A DNA stretch of 64,000 nucleotides, from the NCBI GenBank assembly GCA_964017235.1, contig OZ024928.1, positions 84,129,566-84,193,565 on the forward strand, in the 5' to 3' direction. The notes beneath the pieces were generated by a model. It was not told the DNA's origin and made no database searches. It saw only the letters and a list, made by a program, of their open reading frames with translations. Made by a program: the position numbers and the translations under genes. Below are positions 12,257 through 23,900 of the stretch, piece by piece; positions within the stretch are counted from its first letter, which is position 1, and each line of letters starts with the position of its first letter. The DNA comes from Sabellastarte sp. h YS-2021 (taxonomy: Eukaryota > Annelida > Polychaeta > Sabellida > Sabellidae).

Positions 12257-13552
12257 GATATGACGCATCAGAAGTGTAAACAAGCCATCAGAAGGAGAAA
12301 ATAAATATAGCTACTTTGACCATTTGTGTTCTGTGATTTGACGCTAACAGATCTACAATTTTAAGAGATTTTCATACAATGTATCTTTTAATGCTTAATC
12401 ATTATACAGACAAGACAAAAAATATTTCAGAGTATCAAAACATTTTCCCCACCAGAAAATTAAAGTTTGGGACGTATTATATCTATGCTGAACTTATTGA
12501 CACCACTTTTTCCTCATATCTTATAGCTTCAAACTTATAAAATACTCTTATTAAACTAAACATATTTCCAAAATACATGCCTTGAATTATAAGAGATAGT
12601 TTTCCATTTGCATAGTTTAGATATATACGTACAATGTTGATGAGAATGATAAACTCTGCATTAATTAATTCTGGTCATAAACACGTACAAGTGTCGATAG
12701 TTAAATCCCAAGCAATGGGAGATATTTACTGCTGTTACAATGAAGTACTGGTCTACAATCATGAATAATATATTACACATCTTTAGATCTTTAAATGGGT
12801 TTATTTTACTACCTATATTACAAGAGGTGCCTGGCGTTTCTCACTGACAAATTTACCAGCGTGGAAATAAATCAATGCAAAGTTCTGGATTTAGAGGAAT
12901 CTTTCCAATAAACAGTGATAATCTGCTACTGTAATCCATGATGTCTGGATTTACGGTATTGGAATTTCTATAGATATTTGTTCGTGTGTGTGAACTGAAG
13001 TCTATCTTATTTTCTGTTCAGGTTTTTATGTTTGGTTAGTTTTGCGTAAGTTGTGCCGGATTTAGTGTGTCTTTCTATTGAAATATTCTGAACAATGGTA
13101 CATGTATGCAATATGCATTCTTAAGCACCCTGCTTTCATTAAATAGGATCAGAAGCCCACGTGGGTTATCTCTTTATCAAACTATCTATTTAGTCGGTAT
13201 ACACAGGAAACATATGTAAGAACTTTGATTCACAGAAAATTGTAGGATTGATCATTTTTGTGAATTGGCTCAGATGGAAATGAAGTGAAGCATTCGTGAC
13301 ATAGTCTATATTTTGTGGCAAGTCAGTGTGATTAATATGTGTGTACATATTCATACAAAGGCACAAAACAATAATCTTAACAATATCTGCCAAAAGGTTC
13401 TTCAACAAAAATAAACTTATTATGGATTAGAATGTTTCCTGCTGATTTTATAAACAATGGAAATCTTAGATTTGTCCAGGATGCCAAAGATAGTGAAGAG
13501 CTCTTAATACTCTATCTATTTTGCTAGAGGTTATAACCAGTACATATCAACT
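12257..13552. other. AT-rich upstream region of the 13.5-kb gene
   Basis: No exon, repeat array or transposon end is evident. It presumably includes the promoter and any non-coding 5' exon of the gene that starts at 13553, but no TATA box or splice donor can be placed with confidence. Confidence 0.35.
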
Positions 13553-14698
13553 ATGCCAGGTGTTGGAGGCCAAATGGAGGTGGCGCCTGTCACTAATTAT
13601 GCAGAGCTTATGAAAGGCATCCCTGATATGTTTCATCCTGTCAGTAGGACTACTTCAGCCAGTCGGCCTAGTACACGCCGAACTTCAACCAAATCTGCAC
13701 CTAACCTACTTTATCGCAGTCTTCTGGGCAGTGCAGCCAAAAAGGGATTTCTGCCAGACTGTCAGAGTCCTGAAAAGAGGCTGACATATTCTAGCTCTGG
13801 ACACAGATGCTGGTCCAGTCTTAAAACTCGTGAGTGGCAGGAGTTACAGAGAATGATGAATGAAGATACTTTAGATAAGGAGTTTGCTACCAGTACGACC
13901 AGTTATTTCTATTTTGCTTCCCCGAATGTTCCATCTCGCGCCTCCAGAAGGGCAAGCAGGAAGCAAGTCGGTTCTCCAGACAGTGACTTCTATGAGAAAG
14001 AGAGACTCTCTGACTTCAGACGGATAGAAGATGCGTGGGAACACATCAAATCGTCCAAGCATCAGAAAAGGATTGATTTCCTTGCCGGTGTTCCTCATGG
14101 TAATCCTGATGACAAACAGAGAGGATTTAGTGAATATTCAGAAACTCTGGACACAGAGAGTAAACATGGGATGAGTGAGGCACATGATACAAAAGACCAC
14201 ACAACATCTAGACCCCAAACACAAAGGACCATCCCTCCTCCTTATGTGTTCCCTAAACCATCAGACTTTGTACCTCCAAAAGGTACTAAACTGGCAGAAG
14301 TAGGAGTAGATTGGAGGTACGCCAAATGTCACAGGGAGAAATCCACATCTATTGATCATGTCCACGGGAAAATATACAGAATTGCTTGTCCAGTGACTGA
14401 GGGACTTTGTAAAGAACAAACAAGTGTCAGTAAAGTTCAGGGGAAAGCTTTAATGAGAGGTGAATGGGATGTGAGTAAATTGTGGAACAGAAAAATCACT
14501 GAAATTATAAACCCTGCAGAAATGGCTAGACAAGACGTTAATCTTAAACAAATGAGAAAAATATCTAAAAAGAACCAGAAAGAAAACAAGAGAAAAGACA
14601 CAGAGAAAAACATTAAAGATGACACTCTATCTCTGGAGGCTGAAAGTTTTAATAAAACAGATTCAGGAGACAACCACTCTGTAGTCAGTAGTACATGA
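13553..14698 (+). CDS. Uncharacterised basic, largely disordered protein (381 aa, single coding exon)
   Basis: An uninterrupted frame of 381 codons from the first ATG after an in-frame TAA about 16 codons upstream, ending in TGA. This length is far above chance in AT-rich DNA and codon use is not repetitive. I do not recognise the family. There is no signal peptide or membrane segment, so it is probably cytosolic, cytoskeletal or nuclear. Residues ~28-50 are Ser/Thr/Arg-rich (SRTTSASRPSTRR); ~85-110 contain a likely structured patch (CWSSLKTREWQELQRMM); ~150-180 are charged (RLSDFRRIEDAWEHIKSSKH); ~220-250 have a Pro-rich IPPPYVFPKPSDFVPPK segment; ~255-345 contain WRYAKC and GEWDVSKLWNRKI; the C-terminus is Lys-rich (NQKENKRKDTEKNIKD). 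The pattern of short conserved-looking islands in a basic linker resembles cilium/microtubule-associated proteins, but that is only an impression. Confidence 0.75.
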   Translation: MPGVGGQMEVAPVTNYAELMKGIPDMFHPVSRTTSASRPSTRRTSTKSAPNLLYRSLLGSAAKKGFLPDCQSPEKRLTYSSSGHRCWSSLKTREWQELQRMMNEDTLDKEFATSTTSYFYFASPNVPSRASRRASRKQVGSPDSDFYEKERLSDFRRIEDAWEHIKSSKHQKRIDFLAGVPHGNPDDKQRGFSEYSETLDTESKHGMSEAHDTKDHTTSRPQTQRTIPPPYVFPKPSDFVPPKGTKLAEVGVDWRYAKCHREKSTSIDHVHGKIYRIACPVTEGLCKEQTSVSKVQGKALMRGEWDVSKLWNRKITEIINPAEMARQDVNLKQMRKISKKNQKENKRKDTEKNIKDDTLSLEAESFNKTDSGDNHSVVSST

Positions 14699-16498
14699 TC
14701 TAAACTACACTCTATTTTAAAAATAACAACCAAGTTAATGGGATGTAATACACCACTGATTAAATGTATTTATTTAGAACTGTTATCTTGGATATACCTC
14801 GTCCAGGATTATGTTTTCATTTATATAAATTTGTTACGTATTGTTGTTTGACAGACGTTTTGTTAAAACTGCAGGTGATAAATTTTCTCAATCAGCAGAG
14901 TTTAAACTGTAAGATATATTTGTATTGTACTTGTCTATTTAGTTCACTGTGTTGATAAACCAGTCTTTTAATATTGTTTTACCTGCGCAGTAATGTTGAG
15001 GTTAGTTTATGTTGAAGATAATCTAAATTAAAGATTTGTTCACTTTTGCAAACAAAAAATATATTACATTTTACGACTATTATAATGTCTCACACACGTC
15101 AGTGTTATGTTTGGAGCTGTATTTAAATATACAATAAACAACATTTAAGCTAATTTACATTGACACACAGTGCTTGGGAACTATGATTATGATGAACTGA
15201 CAAAGTGTCAGACTGAGTTTAATATTTAGGTTAAATATTTAATTATGTTTTACAATAACTATTCTGTGTGACTCAATGTTGATGTTAGACTTTTTATGTC
15301 ATAAATTCTTCAATTCTATATTGAAAATAACTTTATTAACAAATGATGAAAAGGATAGAAGAAAATTTGATGGGATGAGTTCTGTACAGTAACACAAGAT
15401 ATTTTTGCCATTCCCATCGAAAATTTAAAAAAGACTAAAATTTGATTAATACTCATATTCTAGGCAACCTGTGTTAGTGTGGAATGCTAAACAAAGAAAC
15501 CACACAAACAAAAATGGAAGAGTAAACATTGTTTTGTTTTAAAATATATGTATTTCTATATCAATTACCACAAGTGCATAATCTATTTGTGCGGCATACA
15601 TCAGTGTTATCTATAATAATTCAAATAAAATGAATTAGAGATAAAACTATATTTTCCATACAGTTGGATGTTAACTTGAGAAAGGTGTCATTTTAAATTT
15701 GTGAACTTATTGTCATTTATGCAGTTGTTAATTTAAGGAACATTAAGATGTTGAGATAAAGATGTTGTTTCCCAATTCATTGACCTCTAGACCTGTCATT
15801 CCTTTTAAAGTTCAAGTGATATGAAGTTGGTCATTAATCTTTGATTAATTACTCTGGCCTTGAAATACACAGGGCCTTGAAGCTATTGTTTACATATTTC
15901 ATATTGATGTTATTTTCTTAGAATAAAATACATCCTATTGCTCGACGTACAGTTGCAATGATTGATTAGGTGAACTTGAGGCCACAAAGGACTGGGTGAA
16001 TTAATAACACCATATTTCAAAATGTGAACAAAGTCGTACATATGTTTGAAAAAAAAGTTTTGCAATAAAAATTCAATTTGGTGTAGTTGTATGCTAAATC
16101 TGTACCAATTTAAAATATATGATTACTAGTTTATGTTTCATAAAGTTGCTCGTACATATAGAAATATGAACACTCATCACATTGTACGAAGTTATTACAT
16201 ATGTCAGTGTCTAAGCGTCCAGGTTCCAATGATTGAGAGTTTCCTCCTTTGGGGAGTCAGTATATGTCAATAAATTGAGCAGATATATCAAGTTTAAGTT
16301 TGAATTTAACATGATTATTAAATATAAAATGAATTGTGGCAACAGTTGTGTCCTTGTATGACTTGGGATGAAGTGATACCAAAGTGTATCTTTACCATTT
16401 ATAATGCAGGACTTGTTAATAAAAGTAACAATGTACCAAGATATGTCATGGATGTCTACGTGCAGGAAAAAAAATAACTAAGTTCCACATGCTTCACA
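14699..16498. other. Downstream region and intergenic spacer
   Basis: AT-rich. An AATAAA on the plus strand at about 15133-15138 could serve the 13.5-kb gene, which would give a 3' UTR of about 450 nt; this is not proven. The rest, to the end of the minus-strand gene, shows no supported feature. Confidence 0.35.
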
Positions 16499-16504
16499 TT
16501 TATT
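16499..16504 (-). terminator. Poly(A) signal AATAAA of the TIL/Kunitz gene
   Basis: TTTATT on the plus strand is AATAAA on the minus strand, about 45 nt after the TAG stop codon at 16547-16549. The 3' UTR would therefore be very short. Confidence 0.6.
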
Positions 16505-16546
16505 ATCCCTATTCCAAGTCATGTGAGATAACAAGAAACAAATTTA

Positions 16547-16797
16547 CTATTTACACCGACAAATTTCACACCCACTTTCGTCTTTTGCAAAACCATTGGG
16601 ACAAAACAGATCACAAAGCACTGGTTTACACTTGGCATTACATTTAGATCTGCATTCAGACAAGGTGTTAAAGCGGTTCTTGTTGCCACCACACCCACCA
16701 TACAGAAAGCTCTCACAATAGCCAGTGAAACGGTTGTAATAGTAATAATCCTCATACTCAGTGCATGGACCACTGTCTGGTGGTAGGTGACAGGCAT
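16547..16797 (-). CDS. Exon 20: Kunitz 4 plus antistasin-like domain and stop
   Basis: The acceptor is TTGTTTTCAG; the exon enters in phase 1 and ends with CGG TGT AAA TAG. It encodes [16 protein letters not shown]..., with six Kunitz cysteines in canonical spacing (C-x8-C-x15-C-x7-C-x12-C-x3-C), YYYYN in place of the usual RWYYN, and FLYGGCGGN. The residue at the P1 position (after the second Cys) is Thr, unlike the Lys/Arg of trypsin inhibitors. It is followed by [20 protein letters not shown] and CEICRCK, an antistasin-like motif (C-x4-C-x3-C-x2-GF..D..GCEIC.C). Confidence 0.9.
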
Positions 16798-17906
16798 CTG
16801 AAAACAATAGGAAAACTTCCCGAATGACATATACAGAAAAAATATATCACGAATGAAGATAACAATATTATACGAGTGCGTAGCACGAGTATTATATTGT
16901 TAATCTTCATGAGTGATATATTTTTTCTGTATGTCTGATGAGGGGGTGTTTTACTTTTATTATCCACCATTTTGTGTGATTTATCGGTTAAATAATTCGA
17001 ATATTTAATGACAGGACGTGAAAAAGGCTTTGAAAAGCATGAGCAACACTGAATATAAAAACTTCAATCTTTAACTTGCAATATCTCAGTCATTTCTGCA
17101 TGGATTTTTATGCAACATACATCAGCAGAAGCGCTACAATAACACCTTTCTAATGATATATTATATATATTTGTAAGTTGAATACTTTCCGAGATATTGT
17201 TGAAAAACCGGAAGTTATTCACACTCATTATCCATAGTACCGGGGCGCCGGTGTATACAAAAAAAATACATCCCGGTCTGTATTTCCCCGTATTTAGGGC
17301 AAATACGTCGCGTGGTGGATAATAAAAATAGTTTCATCAAGCTGTAAAACTCTTTGCTGGATTTGTTTATCATTCGAGTTTTTTCTAATTGAGTCAATTG
17401 AGAACTGTCTGGCATAAAATCACAGTAGACAAGGCAATGAAGATTGTATCGTCTGAATACGAAAAATATGATTAAGGTGCATGTGTACTTTAACATCAGA
17501 AATATGGCCAAACATTGGGTAATGAAAAGTGCTGTGAGATCCCTACCACATGTCTACTTCTGTTTTCAGAAATAAAATTGATTAAAACTATGAAATCATG
17601 ATGTCACTATTAAATCATGATGTCATTAATACGGTGATGACAAAGTGCCATACCTAAAGCCTAAAGGGAGTTTCCGTGACTTTTCAAAAACTAACATTTA
17701 TTCAGTGATATGTTCAGTGTTTAGATTTGACTCAGAATAAGCATTTGCATACTTAAAGTAAGGTAAAATCACTCATATAAAGGAATTTCGTGATTTTAAT
17801 AAAGGTACGAAATAAGAGCAAAGTTAGATGAAGATTTAATTTTTTAAAATTTATTTTATGAAAACCCTTTGACCCTTTGTGAAGAAATCTTCTTATTTTC
17901 CATTTT

Positions 17907-17937
<31 letters not shown>

Positions 17938-20900
17938 TAACTTCTCGACTGCTTTCAAGGAAGCCACGCTTTTCGTAACAACACAACTATACAGATATCA
18001 CAATTGTAATGCCATCTTTAAAACACAATTCAGTGTCTTCAGATTAATTAATCATCACTATTCATGAGTTATTAGTTATTATATATAATATGTCATGTAA
18101 TAATAGTAAAGGCAATACCTTCAGCACAACAGACACCGTCCTTACATTCATATCCTTCAGGACAAGGTTTTTTCTTTGAACAATGTAAATCCTCATTGCC
18201 CGCTTGGAGTGGTAATCCCCGTTTGCATTTCTTCACTAAAATAAACATGTTCTTCATTTCACAGATGTCCCAATGTAACGACTGTGATCTGTTCTTAAAT
18301 ACTAGGGTAAATGCAATTGTTTTCTATAATAAATTTATTTCGAACCCACTAAGGCATTTGGCCGTACTCATCAAAGGTCCCAGCAAAATAAATACGGAAC
18401 CATATAATCACAAGAAAAGGATGTAGGTCACATATTATCTTACATTTTGATTCACTTCTATTGTCTCCCTGTTTAATAGGTATCAAAGAGGTATTGATGT
18501 TTGAAGTTACCAAACCTTAAGAAAATCTATTGTTTTGACTTAATTTTTAAGTTGTGTATCTTAGATCGTCTTAATAGATATTTTAAAGTGTAATGGTTGT
18601 TAGACACACACACAAAAAAAGAAGTTACTCAATGTGACATTTAAGTGTAGTCAGCTTTAACCCAATAAGGTAGTTTTGAGTATGAATAAATTTAAACATC
18701 GTAAATATAATAGCAATAGACGGTTGTGTAATAAAGTATCAGTAATAAATGACATGCAATAGACTGCATCTCTGCAAATCTACAATAGTTTTGAAAACTT
18801 TCAACTCCAAAAAAGCTATATGCACTATTGTAGTATATTGCTTAAGATATATAAATGAAAGTTTTGAATATTATCCATATTTATTACCTCCACAAGGACG
18901 TTATCTTTGCCTGTGTAGATGACTCCAATAATCATGAGGGAGGTCTTCATTAAACCATTTTACATTGGTATGGTCTGGCTAATGGAAGAAGTGATTACAT
19001 TTTGGGAGAGATCTGGGGCCGGTTTCACAAAGGGTCTCAGACTTAGGCTAAGTCAGGGACTTAAATCTGAGTCTTTTGTCTTTGCCAATGCCTGGACTTA
19101 AATAGATTTCACAAAGGGTGACTTAGCGAAGTCCAAGCTTGTCATATAACCACAGTGGTTTTCTATGTCATGTGACCCTTTATTTCTACTCAAAATATTT
19201 AGCAGTAACATATATCCCTTGTTTAGCTCATTTTATCTTTGAAAAAATGCTGTATTTTTAAATGGGAAACCTTATAATCATACAGACATGTCCAAAGAAT
19301 AATTTAGGGAGGTGTTCTAGACATTTATTCTTTATTTTCAAGCATTTCAAATTTTGAAGTGAGAAAAATGTATGGCGGCCATATTTAAGCCTTTGTTTAC
19401 AAAAGTTAAGCCCACTCTTGGGTAGACTTAGCCAAAGCCTAGACTTAGCAGCTTTGTGAAATCCTTCAAGTCTAAGACCACAGACTTAGCCTCATTTTAA
19501 GACAAAAGTCTTCAATTTAAGTCTAAGTCTGGGCTAAGTCCTTTTGTGAAATCGACCCCAGGATCACATTTTGGATACCAAAAAATACTATAGTCTCGGA
19601 AACGCCCCGGTAGGGGTCTGAGTTCTACTATTGATTTCTAGTTTTTGTTACATTGCATATTTTGTGTTATATCTCATATATAACAGACATCCAAAACAAG
19701 ATTTATCTTTGTGTTTACAAAAGAACATTAGAATTGGTGCAGTGGCTTTACAAGTTTTAAGCTTAAATAAATACACATAACTTACGGACGCATGTGGCCA
19801 CACCAGACGGACATGGAGGAGCCAAGCAGTGAGGTCTTAAAGGTTGACAAACCTGGCCTTTAGGGCAACACGTACCCTAAATTAGCATAAAATTATGAAA
19901 TTATTAGTATAAAAATATAAAATGTCCTGGAACTGAAAGTTAATTCTAATATTATTGCTACATAAAGATGGCATGTATATATTCTTGCTGACAGACGGTG
20001 AAACCATCACAACATTCATATACTTTTAAATTTTACTGTTTTAATACTCCTGTGCAGAGTTTATTTAAACACATTAAGGTATTAAGCAACCTTTAAACTG
20101 AAAAGTATAATCATATAAATGTGAGCTTAAAATAAGTGTACTTACATGGCAAGGGTCATTGCAGTCACAAATTATGCAACCATCTTTTCTCGGCCTGAAG
20201 CCATGTGGGCATTTGGTGGCGCAATAATCAACAACTGGACATATAAGAAATTTACGACAAGTTCCAAGACACTCTTCCTTGGTCATAAAGTTGTTTTCAT
20301 TTCCCCCACATCCTCCATAAATAAATTTCTCGCATTGTTTGGTTACACTGTTAAAATAATATCTGGGGAATGATCCTCTGCAGGGTCCAGGTACTTTAGG
20401 CAAGGTGCATGGGGATGGCTCGCAGACACATCCCCTTGGACAGGGAGGTATTAAACAAGGAAATACCTTGTATTTCACCACTTCTTTTGCATTACATTTG
20501 GTATTCTGATCAGAAGTACAAAAAAAATATATTTTGATATTGTTTGTGTCAATAATTATATTAGTACACAAGTTACACGGGGAAAGATCCCAACTCCAGA
20601 CATGACTGATAAAGTGTATTTATCAATAACCATTAATCCCATTATAGGATACTAAAAGCTTTTAGGGAATATATAATGGTTCAAAGTGACAATACATACT
20701 GATTTAACATGCATTCACTGATTGATTCAAGATTAACACTAATTCTAACACATTGTATAAGTCACACAGAAAGGTGAGGGGTGGAGGTTGGCAGCACACA
20801 CTGATTGGTCAAGACTCTGCACTGAAAACCATTAACATTGGCAGGCAGATAGACATTGTCATTACTCTTGTGCAAACCATCAACAATGGTATACCTACAC

Positions 20901-23900
20901 ACTGATCTTTCAAATGTTACAAACTTGATGAAATAAACTTACCGGACATGGATTCTTACATTTACATATCTCACACCCATATTTGTCCTCTTCGAATCCA
21001 AACTGGCAAATAATGTTGCACTCTAATGGTTTGCAATCTGAGAAATAGTTTATGTGCTATTATTTCAACGTGTCAGAAAACTAAGGCCAACAGCTGTTCT
21101 CTGTAAGACTTGTTAAAACTAAACAAGTTTAATAAAATGATTACAAAAATACCACAGTTACTATCAAATCAGGCCGGCTTTTCAGTGTACAGCACATGCT
21201 ATGATGAACCGGATTAAAAGGTATAGCCATAGAGGTAAGGGTTAAACCTGTTTAAAACTTCTCGATCCATGTTAGAAGGACAAAAATCCACTGCAGAGAG
21301 TTCAATTTTACTGATATCATTTCTCAAATCCATTCTTATATTAGCTTTTGATAAAGTTGCGCAGTATTTTACATACTCAAATATATTTATAGTTGCAAAA
21401 TATTCCTAAAATTCTTTGATAACTGGTAAGATTATGAAATGTGTAATTAGTCACTGGTGACACTTATGACATGTATAAAGTAAGAAAAATTGTCAAAATT
21501 TATACCACGTTGCACCGGCAGACATCAGTGGCCTAATGTTATCACAAAAATCACAAATGTCCAAAGAAAAATTCCACCAATTCCACCAATCAATAAATTA
21601 GAAAAGGGTTTTTCTCATTGGTGAATTTACAGACTGTACTGGATTTAACATTTCTTAGTCTATGATAAGATTAGTTCTACAGAAAGACAATCTGTTAGGC
21701 GACTTGACTGCTTATTTGAGATAACTTACGTTTTGGTTGACATGCTCTGAGACAAGCAGCCTCATTTTTGAAGCTGTTCTTATTTCCACCTCCACCACCA
21801 AATCTGAATATCTTGCAGCTCTGACTGACAGAATCATAATACCAACGCTCTTTCTTTCTTTTACCACACCCAGAATCAGGAGGAAGGTGACAGATATCTG
21901 CCAGATCAAAAGTTAATTGGACAAATATAGTCAACAGGGATGTATGAACTGTCAAATAAATCAATTTACAACTTTTTTGGCTTATTTTGTTTATTTCAAT
22001 ACAAAGTCATTGTCTTAATTACTGTCACAAAAATTCCCTAAAATAGTATGAATAAGATGTCATAATGGTAATACCCCGATGTTTTGTAAATAATACAATT
22101 GAGAAATTAGTAATAGCATACCATGCACAATTTTTCAAAACTTATGAATATATACATAGTTTAATTTAAAAAGTGAAGTACATCTATGCTCCAAAATGTC
22201 ATATTTTTCACTCACCCTCAGCACAACAAACATATCGTTTGTTGGACATTTGTTTACATTCATATCCAGCTGGACATTTAAAGAAGGGTCCACATGTTGC
22301 ATCAACCAGTGGTGAACCATGTTTACACACTTTTTCTGGAATACACAAAAGATTGTTATTTTGATGTATATGAAATGAAATGGGTACTTACTCTAAATGG
22401 AGAGAATTCTGGTTGTCCCTTGTGCTGCCACACAGGGAAATGTTATCACAAATTGTGTTGAAGTAATCAATGATGTCAGTGCTACTTACATATTCCCCTC
22501 TATGAATCATACTTACCAACACATTTTCCTATATATGGACAAGGTGGTTTCTTGCAATTACTGTTTCTCACAGAGATACATTGGTATCCTTTTTCACATT
22601 CAATTTTCTGTAAAAACAAAGATAATCTGATGCAAACCAAATAATTATATCAATGAACTAATAACTGATGAACTAACTTTGTTGCACATGAGTTGAATTT
22701 CGCTACATCTTCAAAACTGTCACTCTAGTTTACAAGTTTCTTTGCAGTTGTCATCCCAGTTACTTTGGTTCTCTTTTGTCTGCTCATCGTGAATGATATA
22801 GTACAAGATACAATCCCCAGATAAAAGGTTCTTGGAGGTTCTTGAATTCTATCCACCTGTACATAAAACCAAAAAGAACTTTGGCCACAGCTTTGCTTTT
22901 GATACTCCCGCTGTGTGGAATGATTTACTTGATGAGGTCCGTTCTGCCCCAACTCTCGCCTGTTTTAGAAAAAGGTTAAAATCGGATCTCTTCAAAAAGG
23001 CTTTCCCAGCTTAGCATATACTCTATTGGACATCTTCGTGGTATGGGACTTGGTAATGGCTATTCATGGATGTTTTTTATTTGGATTCTGATGTTGTGCA
23101 TTAGAGCCTGACACAGATTAAGTGCTATAAAAGTACAAAATAAAATAAAATTAATAACAGTCAAAATGTGGATTTACCTTACAAGGACAGTTACATTGGC
23201 ATTTTCTGTTTCTGCAACCAGATTTCAGCTTCACTTCAGCAGAACAGAATGATGTACTACAGTCTATGTATTTACAGCCAGTTTTGTCACATTTATCATG
23301 GCAGTCTTTCTCACAAAGAAAGTTATTCGCATTTCCATAACAGCCGCCATAAGTGAACTGCTCACACCGCATATGCAGTCTATTATAATACCAACGGATT
23401 GTATGCAACACGCATGGTCCACTGTCAGCAGGTAGTCTACACTCTACACATAAAAATGTAAACTGGGTGAGACAAAGTCATCAATATAATTATATAATGA
23501 ATGTATAACCATGGCACACAAACTTCATAAAAACATCAAAACGGTTAAGCTATTGAAATCATTAAGGGTCTTAATACTCTTTAGTACAACCATACTCCCT
23601 ATGAAGGTCAAATATGGTGTTTTACATCCAATTCAATGGCCAGGGTCATACTGGGACAGGTCTTCAGCATTGCTCCTTGTGGGAGTCGAATCCATGCAGA
23701 GGTGACAGCCTGTGATCAGATGCCAAACCTTCTAACCTACTTCTAACCCACTGAGGGCCTCATGCTATCTATACATACTGGATAACAGGTAATAGAAACT
23801 TATCAAACAAAATACAATATTTTCTTCAAGACCTAAATTTCTTTAAGGCTTTTAATTATTGGAACAATTTCTATGCTGCATGAGAATATTTTACAGGATT

